Source: Xylocopilactobacillus apis | Lineage (GTDB): Bacteria > Bacillota > Bacilli > Lactobacillales > Lactobacillaceae | Direction: 5' to 3' | Length of the DNA stretch: 64,000 bases | Assembly (NCBI RefSeq): GCF_033095965.1 | Contig: NZ_AP026801.1 | Span: 2,146,001 to 2,210,000 of the forward strand | Shown: piece by piece, positions 41,215-55,179 of the stretch | How positions within the stretch are numbered: the stretch's first letter is position 1 | Layout of the letters: the number at the start of each line of letters is the position of its first letter | Made by a program: the position numbers and the translations under genes | Notes under the pieces: model-generated | What the model was told of the DNA's origin: nothing | Database searches by the model: none | Seen by the model: only the letters and a program-made list of their open reading frames with translations

Positions 41215-44200
41215 TCAAGGCACATTAACTAAAGTAAAAGTAACAGTACTGCTATAATGCCCTGCTTCAGGAATATCTTTGGCAGCAGCTTTGAAAATTA
41301 AATTCCATGAAATTGTCTTTGAATCTTCCAAATTAGTGCTGCGAGTTCCAGAATAGATCGTCTGGGCAACAGGGGTTAGGTTATATTCATTACTGCCATC
41401 ATTATAAAATAGCGGATTTCCACTAATCGTTTTGCCGGATGAATTCTGCATATCACTATTAGCAGCTTCAATCCGCCAAGCATTGCCAGATTTACCATTA
41501 CGGTCATCGGTTACTGTTAAACTCTGCGCGGTACTTTCATAACTATGATGGCGTGTCGCACCTTCATGCGTCCCAAAATCAATATCGGACGTAGTGCGAA
41601 TCCTTTGGCTTCCCAGCTGATCCCAAACATACGTGGTAGTTTTGCTTAAAATCTTAGAATCACTCACAATTTGAGCAGCTGTTTTATTTTCTCCCAAAGG
41701 TTCATGCGGTGTGCCAACGCCAACTTCTCGCCACATTGAATATGTACAGTAATACTTACCTGTCTCATCATTAATTTCTGTACCACGCACAGGATTTACG
41801 AGCCCAACATCATTTCCAGCTAGATCTGATAATTTTGTATCAGTTCCAAGAGTCAGCTGCCATAGCTTTGGCGTATTCGCAAACATTTGATCAACATTAG
41901 TCCCAGAATTAATCGTAAAATTAGATAAATCGAGGATTGGCAGTGAGGTGCAATTACGAAAAAGTCCCATCATATTTGTGACTTTATCGGTCTTAAAATC
42001 AGGTCCAAAGGTCACCTTCGTTAAAGCAGGATCATTAACAAACATTTCCCGCATCGACTCTAAATTGCTGGTATTAAAGTTACCAAGATTGACCTCTTTC
42101 AATGATGCGTTATTACAAAACATAAAACGCATCTCTTTAACCTTACTGGTATCAAAATTACTTACATCAACACTAATTAAAGCGTCGCACCCGCCAAACA
42201 TATCCTCCATATCTTCAACGTTGCTGGTGTTAAAACCTGACACGTCAAAAGTCGTCATTTTTTTGATCGATTCGAAAAATCCGCCAATATCAGTTGCGTT
42301 ATCGGTCTTAAAATTGGCCCCGTACCTAATCGACGTTACGTTCTCGCAATGTCTTAGAACTCGTGACATATCGGTAACTTGTCTGGTATCAAAACCTGAG
42401 AAATCCACCGTGCTGATCGACTTACACCATTCAAACATCGACTGAATCCCCGTCACTTGGCTCGTATCAAGATTGGTAATCCCAACAAATTCCGTCACAT
42501 TTTCCAGTTGATAAAATAAATGGCTTAAATCACCAATTCCAGAAACTCCCGGCTCAATCACAACTTTAGTAATCTCATCGCGAAAAGAATACCACGGCCA
42601 GATTGGAAACCATTTCCAACTGTCCTCATCTTGAACTGTCTCGCTTGTATCAAGAGTTTTGTTCAACTGATGAGGATGAATTGTGAGAACGCCATTTTGA
42701 AAAGTCCACCAAGGCGTGGTATTGAGTTTGACCGTGCGGCTTTTTGATAAATCGAAATTGTTATTGTTATCCACAGCAACAATGTGAAGATATTGATCTG
42801 TTCCCGTAATTGAAGTTAAATTAAGTGTCGCTGAACTTGTACCCGACACATCCGGCAAAAGATTTATATTGGTCACTTCGCCAGCTGCATTTTTTACAGG
42901 AGCTGCAACCCCATTTGGATCGCTGTCAATCTGATAAACGTATCCTTTAATTCCACTGGCAGCGGTCGTCAGTTTAACCATATCCGAATATTTGTCTGCT
43001 GTTGCAGTTTTTGCTTTTACTCGGTAAAAATAATCGTTCCCGGTATCTGTTGCATTAACTCTAAAATTATTGTTGTTTTCATTCAGGGATGCTAAATAAG
43101 GGGCCTTCGGTGCTGTAAGGTCTTGATCAATTTCATGATCTTCTCCGTGTGTAGTCATGTTCAAGGTACTCGTGTAGTAGATCATGTTAGCAATGATTTT
43201 AGCTTCATCAGTCGTACAAGAACCAGTACTATGACCTGTTTGGATCATTGCATAGTTATCTTTAGTCACCAAATACCAATTGTTATCGCCAACTACATTA
43301 CCACTGTCATCATTTAAATAATCCGGATTAGTCATACTTGTGCCGGTCTTTAAGTCACTTAAGGGCGGTGAAAACTGCATCCATCTCAAAGCACCACTTT
43401 TATACTTGTAAAATTGATATGACGTATGAGCGGGCATAATATTAAGAATTTGTTCTGGCGTAAATTGATAAGGATAGCTAATCAGAGATCCTTTTCTTGC
43501 AAACGCCACTTTAGAACTGGATGGAAAATGCAGACCAGTAACAGTCATGCCAGCTGGTAAAGAAGAACCAAATTCTAGCCCTAAGTTACCAGCAAAACTG
43601 CCTAAATATGGATGAGTAAGCGTAACCGTGTCATGACCAAAAATTAAAGAACGACCCGTATTGCCAAAATCGGACACCAAAGACTTTGAAGCTGCTGTCA
43701 AATCATTTACGCCCGGTGTCGTGCCGCCATTAGTGTCGCTTGAGCCAAAATAAATCCCGTCGTACTTATAATTTCCTGCAGCATCCTTTAAATACGAATT
43801 GGGATCTGCATTAAAAGTACTAAAATCAATGGCATCAACGGAAATTAGATTTTTTGAAATTGGTTGTCCCGTCTGAGGATCAGTTTGATCCAGCCACGTT
43901 TTTAAAAAGTTCCCGCCTGGTGGATAAACATTTAAAATTTTAACTTTTTTGTCGTAATTAGTCGGGAGATTTGACCACGCGCTCTCAAGATCAAGATCTC
44001 TTTCACTCTTATTTTTTTGGACAATATAACCATCAGTTGCCCCGTCTATTGAATCCCAATTTAAACTTACAACACTTTGATCATTGGTTGTCGTGATGCT
44101 TGCTTTAAAACGAAAATCCCCATTTCTCACAACTCTTCCATCAATTTTAGAAGAATCATCACGTGTTAGTTTTTGGGATTTATTGACTGATACCTCTGCT

Positions 44201-44310
44201 GATCTATCTTCAGCTTTAAGATCAAGGTGCCAGCTCAATGCAACTATGAAAATTAAAATTCCGATCAAAACTTCAAAAAAATATTTGAAATTTCTCCAAC
44301 TTAAATTCAT
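41215..44310 (-). CDS. LRR (BspA/DUF285-like) WxL-type surface protein 2
   Basis: 1,031 residues from ATG 44,310 behind AGGAGC; a longer frame to 44,340 is rejected. An N-terminal hydrophobic segment (FFEVLIGILIFIVALSW) is a signal or anchor. The long N-terminal module is shared with the protein at 20,217 (YLKDAAGNYKYDGIYFG, TGRSLIFGHDTV, TDEAKIIANMIYYTSTLNMT). The repeats FDTSKVKEMRFMF, FNTSNVEDMEDMF and others number about eight, fewer than the twelve of its paralogue. The C-terminus is WxL-like (AWRIEAANSD; GHYSSTVTFTLVN). The two paralogues lie about 21 kb apart in opposite orientations. The open frame is intact. Confidence 0.88.
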   Translation of the reverse strand: MNLSWRNFKYFFEVLIGILIFIVALSWHLDLKAEDRSAEVSVNKSQKLTRDDSSKIDGRVVRNGDFRFKASITTTNDQSVVSLNWDSIDGATDGYIVQKNKSERDLDLESAWSNLPTNYDKKVKILNVYPPGGNFLKTWLDQTDPQTGQPISKNLISVDAIDFSTFNADPNSYLKDAAGNYKYDGIYFGSSDTNGGTTPGVNDLTAASKSLVSDFGNTGRSLIFGHDTVTLTHPYLGSFAGNLGLEFGSSLPAGMTVTGLHFPSSSKVAFARKGSLISYPYQFTPEQILNIMPAHTSYQFYKYKSGALRWMQFSPPLSDLKTGTSMTNPDYLNDDSGNVVGDNNWYLVTKDNYAMIQTGHSTGSCTTDEAKIIANMIYYTSTLNMTTHGEDHEIDQDLTAPKAPYLASLNENNNNFRVNATDTGNDYFYRVKAKTATADKYSDMVKLTTAASGIKGYVYQIDSDPNGVAAPVKNAAGEVTNINLLPDVSGTSSATLNLTSITGTDQYLHIVAVDNNNNFDLSKSRTVKLNTTPWWTFQNGVLTIHPHQLNKTLDTSETVQDEDSWKWFPIWPWYSFRDEITKVVIEPGVSGIGDLSHLFYQLENVTEFVGITNLDTSQVTGIQSMFEWCKSISTVDFSGFDTRQVTDMSRVLRHCENVTSIRYGANFKTDNATDIGGFFESIKKMTTFDVSGFNTSNVEDMEDMFGGCDALISVDVSNFDTSKVKEMRFMFCNNASLKEVNLGNFNTSNLESMREMFVNDPALTKVTFGPDFKTDKVTNMMGLFRNCTSLPILDLSNFTINSGTNVDQMFANTPKLWQLTLGTDTKLSDLAGNDVGLVNPVRGTEINDETGKYYCTYSMWREVGVGTPHEPLGENKTAAQIVSDSKILSKTTTYVWDQLGSQRIRTTSDIDFGTHEGATRHHSYESTAQSLTVTDDRNGKSGNAWRIEAANSDMQNSSGKTISGNPLFYNDGSNEYNLTPVAQTIYSGTRSTNLEDSKTISWNLIFKAAAKDIPEAGHYSSTVTFTLVNVP

Positions 44311-44525
44311 GCTTGCTCCTAGTTCTATTACTAAGAACAAATTTTAGCACCATTAACACTTTAATTTTGTTAGATTTTAAAAGTATTCGTTTCAAAAAAG
44401 GGATTTGACAAACTATCAGTAATTTCAACAATTCATCAGAACTTCTTTAGAAATACTTCCCAAACAAAAAAGCGAACACTACCGCTTTAATCACAGCAAT
44501 TTCGCCATATGTATTGATAATTCCA

Positions 44526-45155
44526 TCAATTATCTTCATCTATATTACTAACAGTGCCAGGTGCTGTTTTTAAATCACTCTGAGCCTTTCTTTTAAGAAC
44601 GTCGACGGTCAGCTTTTGATCTGACAGAGAATTAAATGCTTCTTTAAGCGGCTTTAACACCTCACGCATTTGCTGATGGGTAAGTTTTTGCTTCTGTTTT
44701 TCATCAAATCGATAATTATCATCAATTAATTCACCTGTTTTATTAGATTTATTCACGTTATATTCCAGATCAATTTCTGCCCGCGACTCAACCCCTTCGC
44801 CACCAGGGCCATCTTCATAGGAAAATGTAACGGTTGGCGTTTCAAAAGAGACCGTGAACCATCTCATGAATTTATAATTCTCTAAATAAAATCTCATATA
44901 AGTGGGGACCATTTTCCCATCAACGTTGTAGCCCACTGTGATGATCGAATATTTGTAATTCTTACCAGAAACCTTAATGTTTAACGGCTTTAGATAGCCG
45001 ATGCTCCAGCGAGTACTCGATTCTCTTGAAAAGCCCGCACTAACTGGTTCTAAATCAGAATTGAGCTGTCAATAAGGCCATTCGTGCCAAACGTACACAC
45101 AAAAAGCAGCAGCAAAAATCACTAAAACGATTCCAATTTTTGTTTTCTTTTTCAT
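44526..45155 (-). pseudogene. Unknown membrane-anchored protein, in-frame stop
   Basis: ATG 45,155 starts MKKKTKIGIVLVIFAAAFCV, a signal or anchor, then YVWHEWPY and an in-frame TGA at 45,071-45,069. The same frame continues without a shift as QLNSDLEPVSAGFSRESS to 44,526, including the 136-codon open part. Total about 209 codons. A single base change or error in the TGA codon would restore the gene. The extracellular part has alternating charged and aromatic strands and a C-terminal helical tail. No family recognised. Confidence 0.55.
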
Positions 45156-45187
45156 TCCATCAGCTTTTAAATTCCATTACTTTTAAT

Positions 45188-45535
45188 TTAGTTATTATTT
45201 TTCCCTTTCCTGCTTGCATCGTCAATAATTTTAAAAATTGCAGTTTCGTTCGACTCATAATTGTAAAGTAAATAATTGATTTGCATTTTAGCTAGTACCT
45301 CAGCAATTATATGTTTAGGAGCTGCGTCAGAAATAGCGTCATAAGGTCCCTTAATTAAAACTTCTGTCTCCGTAATGATTTCAAGACATTCTGAATAATC
45401 GGTAACCTTCCTTATTGTCTCAAGAGGAATCTTTAACGTCTTTTTCTCTTCCGTTAACAGATCTTTAACCCGCAGCTGAGGAATTTCAATTTTTTGATCC
45501 GTTCCATTTGTCTTTCGTAAAACGATCTGGATCAA
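45188..45535 (-). CDS. Unknown 115-residue protein
   Basis: Whole version of the gene cut at the left window edge. TTG start at 45,535 with GAGGTG upstream, overlapping the end of another frame. The N-terminal strand MIQIVLRKTNG leads to a mixed alpha/beta pattern and a basic tail (DDASRKGKNNN). No TM segment, no recognised domain. It is followed, 32 bases later, by the membrane-anchored gene at 44,526-45,155, possibly one transcript. Confidence 0.55.
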   Translation of the reverse strand: MIQIVLRKTNGTDQKIEIPQLRVKDLLTEEKKTLKIPLETIRKVTDYSECLEIITETEVLIKGPYDAISDAAPKHIIAEVLAKMQINYLLYNYESNETAIFKIIDDASRKGKNNN

Positions 45536-45730
45536 GCTGCACCTCTTGAATAATCTGATGCATATCCGCTGAAAATAATTCAGGATCGAGATCAGGCAGC
45601 TTATCTCTCATTAACCGAATAATCCCAATAAAACCTTCATAATTAACATATTTTTGGTTCCTTCAACCCAAACACTATGATTTCCTTCTTTGCCTGCTCT
45701 AATTAATTCGATCTTTTTTTCTTTTGTCGT
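45486..45730 (-). pseudogene. Unknown small gene, frameshifted (copy 2 of 151-395)
   Basis: Identical to the copy at 151-395, including the shift near 45,642. It overlaps the TTG start at 45,535. Confidence 0.35.
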
Positions 45731-45844
45731 TGTTTATCCTTACCTTTATTTTTCTTAATTTTACGTTAGTTTTTCCCAAAAAGAAAAAGCTGCGTAATGT
45801 TTATATGGACGCGAAAAATCCAAAAAAATTTTAAGGAGTTTGCA

Positions 45845-46315
45845 ATGACAAACAAAAGAGCTTTACCTTTAAACAATGACTTTTTAAGAAAAACTTTCTG
45901 TAACCCCATGCACCCTAATATCCTTATCGGATTTGCCAAGGACATGTTAGATCTTGACGTAGAAAACTTTACGCTGGAAAATCCTGATTACTCTAAATAC
46001 AAAGGAGTAAGTGCCCTTGCTCATTTAAAAGATGGCGCCGATGTAATCATCCGGGTCCAAGTCCTAAAGAGTGAAGATCTCTCTTCAGAAAGCGAGGTTG
46101 AATATTACTGCTTAACCGAATTAACTAAAAACTTTGAAGAACGAGGCGCCGAAGACGTTTCAGAACTACGACCAACTTTTCAAGTTAATATTTTAGATTA
46201 CCGACTTTTTAAAAGTGACTCCCAGCATCTTCATTCTTTTGCAATCGATCATAAAGATTCATCTCAAAAGTATGCTCCGCTAACGACCTCCTTCTTTGAA
46301 GTTGTGAATAAATAA
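45845..46315 (+). pseudogene. Rpn N-terminal remnant, copy 2
   Basis: Identical to 510-980, with the same truncation after 156 residues and the same loss of the acidic catalytic strand. Confidence 0.65.
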
Positions 46316-46385
46316 CAGAATTTGAATTCAAAAAATCTTGCTTTTATTTAGTAAGCGTGTTAAATTTCTTAATATTACACACTAA

Positions 46386-46450
46386 AGAAAACGAGATCGA
46401 ACTCAGCTAAGTGAAAACTGACTTAGGTGTTTTTGGTCTCGTTTTTTTTA
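46386..46450 (+). terminator. PTS leader hairpin, copy 2
   Basis: Same AACGAGA/TCTCGTT stem and T8 run as 1,051-1,115. Confidence 0.7.
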
Positions 46451-46467
46451 CAAAGGAGAAAGTGATC

Positions 46468-49757
<3,290 letters not shown>

Positions 49758-49761
49758 TGGT

Positions 49762-50781
49762 TTAATTTTTATCATTTGATATTTTTTTAGGGTCATCAGC
49801 AGATCCTTTAACTTTGTTTGAAGATTTATCTTTACCATTTGCCAGTTTTGTTTCAGAATTTAAATCCTCTTTTTCTCCAGATTCACTTTCAACCTGGTCC
49901 TTAATTTTTTGATAGTAATAAAAATAAATAGTTAAAAGGTCAATTACGTCTGATTCTTTTGCTAAATTGGGAATAAAAATTTTTTCCAATAACACCGGAT
50001 CTGAGTAAACAAGAGTGAAAAAGAGTATTCCCAAAAGTATACTTGAAATAATAAGAATAAATACTTGTACTTCGATATGTTTTAACTTATTAAAAATATC
50101 AAGAAACATGGGTATTAATATTATGGAAATTATTATCCATCCCGCATATCGAAAATTCTTATTTCTTTTAGCACTTCTTGAAAAATAATTAGAAAAAATT
50201 TCTATATAACTTTTGGGATCATCAATATTAATTTTTATCGTAAAGTTACTTTGTTTTATTGAATTATACGTAAATCTTAATAATGTTTTGAACTCATAAG
50301 CATTTCCTTCACCCCTATTAATTGCTGAATTTAATAACTTGTAATAATTATCTCGTTTATCTGAATTACGCAAATTTTTTATATCTTTAAAAATAAAAAA
50401 TATAAAAAGAATTGTAAATATTAAAAACATTACAATTAATGTATCTAGCCAAAAATTAACTGAAAAAAAGATATTTTTGTTCAATTTAAATGGAAAATAA
50501 GGAAATTTAAAAGATTTAGAGTTTTTTTCTACTGTAATTTTATTTGAAAATAGGCCTAACAAAATAAACAAAGCTACATAACAAATGATCATTGCGTAAT
50601 AAAAAATAAGGGAAGTTGAAAAAGCTTTTACACTAAGTTTTTCTTTCTTTAATTTTTTATAGATCTTATTTATCAATTGATATAATTCTTCGTCATAATT
50701 TAATCCATATTGTTCTCTCACTTCTAGCATTTTTGTGATGTCTGTATGATCATGTGGTCCATTACCATCTGACGTACCCAT
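49762..50781 (-). CDS. Unknown four-pass membrane protein, copy 2
   Basis: Same 339 residues as 4,427-5,446, with no difference seen. Confidence 0.75.
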   Translation of the reverse strand: MGTSDGNGPHDHTDITKMLEVREQYGLNYDEELYQLINKIYKKLKKEKLSVKAFSTSLIFYYAMIICYVALFILLGLFSNKITVEKNSKSFKFPYFPFKLNKNIFFSVNFWLDTLIVMFLIFTILFIFFIFKDIKNLRNSDKRDNYYKLLNSAINRGEGNAYEFKTLLRFTYNSIKQSNFTIKINIDDPKSYIEIFSNYFSRSAKRNKNFRYAGWIIISIILIPMFLDIFNKLKHIEVQVFILIISSILLGILFFTLVYSDPVLLEKIFIPNLAKESDVIDLLTIYFYYYQKIKDQVESESGEKEDLNSETKLANGKDKSSNKVKGSADDPKKISNDKN

Positions 50782-51304
50782 TAATTTTCCCCTTCAAAAA
50801 TTAAAAATTCCTTTTATTATTTCATAAATCGTAATTAAATTTAAAGTAATTTTTTTAAATAAATTTTAATTTTTTGAGATTAAGATCTCATTGAACCGAT
50901 TTAATTTATACTTGATTAATAATATAAATGATCTAAAGTCCGATTTAATTAATTATATATTAGATAGCTACTATTACATTTTCACGAACATCAAAGAAGA
51001 TAGGCAAACGAAACATTGTCCTAACTTCAATAAAACCATTTCTAACGTTTATTTAAACCCTCTTGAAATTAAATGGTCATTGGGGCAAAATATCTAAGAG
51101 CTAAATTAGAATGATTCGTGTCAAGAATAATTATAATTGTGAATCAATTTTTTGTTATTACTTGGTTTAAAATTATAATTGAACGAATATAACTCAAGCT
51201 ATAGAAATTACTAACTTAATTTAGATAATATTTACCTAGTTAGTAGTGGATTGTTAAATGCTCAAGTTAATCTTGCTTTAAAACAGAAACTAAGGAGCTT
51301 ACGA
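50782..51304. other. AT-rich intergenic region, copy 2
   Basis: Same as 5,447-5,969, with the ATTATAATTG direct repeats and the ACTAACT/AGTTAGT inverted repeat at 51,210-51,244. Confidence 0.4.
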
Positions 51305-52011
51305 ATGACAACCCCAAAATATCAAGAAATATCAAACCATTTAATTAATGAAATTAATAATGGTACTTTTAGTTTTATAGTGAAGCCGAGATATGTAATC
51401 GTTATCACGTTAGTTCAACCACAGCGGTAAAAGTTTTAAATTTACTACAAGAGAAAAAATACGTTGTAAGACTTCAAGGAAAAGGCACTTTTGTTTCAAA
51501 AGAAGATCACCAGCAGCTAGTGCAAATTAGTAAATTAAACGTGAATAATAAAATACCTGAAAGCACAAAAGTATTATCAGTAAAAGAAAAGAACAGTAAC
51601 GACATTCAAGCTAAGCTTCACTTAACGTCGAACGAGAAGTATATAGAAATTAAACAGCTCTGTTCAGTTGGCAATAACATAACTGAATACATAATTAGTT
51701 ATATCAATGGCAAACATTTAAAAATGCGCCCTCATGCTCCTCTTGACTACTATGCTTCAATATATCAGCGAATTATTGAAGATTGTGACCTTGATCCATA
51801 TAAGATGCATTACTCTCAGATCTGTAAAGCAATTGTTGTAGAAGATTCTCAAATTTTAAATTACTTTAACTGCGATCAAAAAAGCAAATTATTTATTCGC
51901 AACAAAAAAACTACTTTTCTTCCCACAAGCCATACAGAAGGTTTAGAATACTCTATAACTTATAAAGATCCGCTGTATTGGGGAGTCAAAATTGAATCAA
52001 TCAATTCATAG
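51305..52011 (+). pseudogene. GntR-family regulator, broken in the HTH, copy 2
   Basis: Same deletion/shift near 51,380 as in copy 1. The UTRA domain is intact from 51,520. Confidence 0.7.
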
Positions 52012-52056
52012 AAAAGCCCTTCTTTTTCGATTTTTGAAAAGGAAGGGTTTCGTTTT
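52011..52056 (+). terminator. Terminator after GntR, copy 2
   Basis: Same stem as 6,676-6,721. Confidence 0.85.
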
Positions 52057-52205
52057 ACTTCAACTGAAAAATAACTTACGAGATAAGATCCCGAATATCC
52101 TCCAATAACAATACTTATTAATGTTATTTTTTTATTTCTATAATACAGATATTTTTACTGATATAATATAAATGCTTAAGCATTGCCAAAATGGAGGAAA
52201 TCAAA

Positions 52206-52856
52206 ATGAGGAATGTAACTGATTATGCCAAATTCTTTTTAAAAAATGGTTTTGATTCTCACCCTGATACTTTTGATGGAAATATGAAACTACAAAAGCT
52301 TCTTTTTTTCGCAAATTTTATTAATTATGCCGAAAACAAAGAATTGTTGTTTCCTGAAAAAATGTGTGCTTTCGAAAACGGTACCGTAATTGAAGAAGTT
52401 CGCCAAAAATACAAAAATGACTATAATTCTTTCAAACAAGATTCAATAAATTTTGATCCTGATTTTTCTCAAAAAGAGTACGATGTTTTAAATAAAACTA
52501 TTGATATCTTTGGAAATTTAACTGCTAGAGAACTTTCTGAATTAAACCATCAATTCAATTTTTGGAAAAAGCGTTATCAAGCGTCAACAAACGAAAATGG
52601 TTATCATCATAAAGAATTAGCTGAAATAACAAATAAGGATTTAGATTTAGAAGTTGATAAAATGAAAGAAGTTTTAAATACTTATCAAAATAACCGGCAA
52701 ATTAACCAAACTAAAGAACTAATTAATGGTGTAACCTTCTTTTACGATCCAAAAGAGATCAATATTGATGAAATTCTCCCTCAACTAGATTCATTTGAAG
52801 CAGATGAAGAATCATATACGGTTTCGATTGATGACGGACATTTGGTGATTATGTAA
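52206..52856 (+). CDS. Panacea antitoxin, copy 2
   Basis: Same 216-residue protein as 6,871-7,521. Confidence 0.8.
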   Translation: MRNVTDYAKFFLKNGFDSHPDTFDGNMKLQKLLFFANFINYAENKELLFPEKMCAFENGTVIEEVRQKYKNDYNSFKQDSINFDPDFSQKEYDVLNKTIDIFGNLTARELSELNHQFNFWKKRYQASTNENGYHHKELAEITNKDLDLEVDKMKEVLNTYQNNRQINQTKELINGVTFFYDPKEINIDEILPQLDSFEADEESYTVSIDDGHLVIM

Positions 52857-52897
52857 TAGAAGCTTATTGGGGTAAAACTTGTTTTGCTGACGGTAGT

Positions 52898-53185
52898 ATG
52901 CCTGCATATAGCCGACCATACCTAATAGTTAAAGTTTTAGAAAATGGCGTTCACGTACTGAACGTTTCCTCTAGTGCGGGGAAAGAAAATAAATTAATAT
53001 TTAAAAGTAACTACTTATTGAGTAACAACTATCCTCCATTCCCGAAATCTAGTTTTGTCAAACTGGATTCTAGAAAACTTATCTTATACGATGAATTTCA
53101 GACTTTTAATTTAATGTGTAAAGGACAAAAGCTCAATCCAAAAGATTTGGATTATATTTTAAACAATTACTTAAAATGGTGTTAA
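52898..53185 (+). CDS. MazF/PemK-like toxin candidate, copy 2
   Basis: Same 95 codons and same start-less N-terminal extension (from 52,835) as copy 1. The agreement argues that the missing start is not a random base error. Confidence 0.55.
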   Translation: MPAYSRPYLIVKVLENGVHVLNVSSSAGKENKLIFKSNYLLSNNYPPFPKSSFVKLDSRKLILYDEFQTFNLMCKGQKLNPKDLDYILNNYLKWC

Positions 53186-53228
53186 AACGTTTAATGCCAT
53201 ATCTTGATGTTTAAGTGCTCCCCCAATA

Positions 53229-53274
53229 GAAAACGCCAATGAAATCAGATCTTGAATTCATTAGCGTTTTTTCT
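53229..53274. terminator. Bidirectional terminator, copy 2
   Basis: Same hairpin as 7,894-7,939. Confidence 0.8.
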
Positions 53275-53593
53275 ATTCGTCTAAAGCTTCACCATTGGTT
53301 TCAACAACATGTTTCATCCACTGATAAAATTTCTTTAGAGTTCTATTTAAGGTACCGTGTCCTAGATCGTCCATATCTACATAAAAAAAGCCGTAGCGTT
53401 TCTTCATTTCGCCTGTTGATAATGACACTAACTCGATTGGACCCCACATCGTATAGCCTAAACAAGGAATATGATCAATATTAATTGCATCCGCCATTGC
53501 TGAAAGATGATCTTTTAAATAATCGATTCGATAATCAGCAGTTGATCTCCAGTCAATCCCTGTAATTTTTACTGAAATGCTGCTCAATATCAT
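53273..53593 (-). pseudogene. GH1 C-terminal fragment, copy 2
   Basis: Same as 7,938-8,258. Confidence 0.8.
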
Positions 53594-53644
53594 TTACGAA
53601 AGTTCGAGATAATTACAAAAGAATCCAGATAAACTGAATTCCTT

Positions 53645-54741
53645 TTAGTCGAAATGATATTGAATTTTTAAGTCATTTAAGTGTCTGTAATCTAGATACT
53701 TCTCTCTTTGTAATCTACCTACTACAACTCCCGGATGAATTTGAATACCTTCAGAAAATTCTAATACTGCTCGACGAGAAAAATCATTTTCTTTAATGAA
53801 AGCTTTATAATCTGCAGGATTAATCAAATGATTTTGAGCAAATTGATCTGCTTCTTTTTCTAAACGATCTAAATCCAAATTATTAGTAATCCCATTATCT
53901 CCAATCGGCGTTACGATCATGTGTCCTTTTTTTCTCTGAAAAACATGTTTTATTTCATGAAATAATGTAAACCAAAATTGATCCGCATATTTACTACGAT
54001 CATTAACTGCCAACAAAATCCGATCTTTGCCAATCCATTTAACAGCTCCATTAATACCACAATTTTTTAAATTTGGGAGAATTACAAAAGCCACACCAGA
54101 ATTTTCGAAAATACGATTAAGTTCAGGCAAAAAAACTTCTGGATTTTGTTTCGTCATTTTCCTTATATCCGGTAACTTTGTTTTTAAATAATCTAGATCT
54201 ATTGAAGATACATTTTTTTGAACAGCGATATTTAATGCCGTTTGTACCCAAGCATTAGAATTAATAATATTCTTGGATTCAACCTCTTTGACAGAAGTCC
54301 GATACTGAACCAAAAAATTTTTTTACTAAGAACCTTTAAAGTAGAGATTCTAAAATGTCTCTTTAATTCTTCGACTTTTTCTTTAAAATCTCTCGTGTTT
54401 TTTACGCAATCTAGTTTAACCCAATAGGAATAATCCATTTGTTCTAAAATTGGGCGTTCACTTTCTAGATTTCTTTCGGCATCGATTTTGGCTTTTACCT
54501 CTTTGTACTTATTATTGAGATTACGCCAAACAGTTTCTGATGTCCCTAAGGCTAGTGATAAATTTGTAATTAATTCATCATCTAGATTAATTTTGCCATT
54601 TACTAATTCACTAACTTTTTTCTTATTTGTATTTAACCTTTCTGCGAGTTCCTCTTGTGTCATTCCTTCATGATTTAAATACTCTAAAATATAATAACCC
54701 GGATGAAAGGCAATCAAATTTCCAACGCTTATTTTATTCAT
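53645..54741 (-). pseudogene. HigA/ImmA antitoxin, frameshifted in this copy
   Basis: Same gene as 8,310-9,407, but the T-run near 54,318 has seven T instead of eight. This splits the protein after the HTH half (about residue 142). The protease half with HEIKH follows in another frame. Copy 1 is open, so this is probably a consensus error. Confidence 0.8.
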
Positions 54742-55104
54742 AATGATTTGACACCTCCTCAACTCCAATTATTTCAACTTCTCGATAAAATTCTATTAAA
54801 TTATCACCTTTATTTATAAATTTAGTACCATCTATATTAATTGGTTGAATTATTAATCGATAACCGCTTCTACGACCATTTATATCCAATGCATATTTAT
54901 CTTTACGATCATGAGATAATTTATGTAGATTATAAATTCTAAAAAGATTAATATCTTGTAAATTTTCAGCACTTTCTAATAAATTAACAAGAGACAAAAG
55001 ACCATCTGCGTTTCTACTTCCGAATTTTTTTCTAGCACATTTTAGATCTTTGCATCGTTTCCCAATTTTTTATTTTTATACCTTACTTCGATCTTATAGG
55101 TCCA
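54734..55104 (-). pseudogene. HigB-like toxin, frameshifted, copy 2
   Basis: Same N-terminal shift as in 9,400-9,770. The core frame is 54,734-54,997. Confidence 0.65.
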
Positions 55105-55179
55105 TCCGTTTTTAATTAATGTTACCAAAAAAGAAACAAAATTCCAAATATTATATATAAAAATACTTTATAGTTATAT

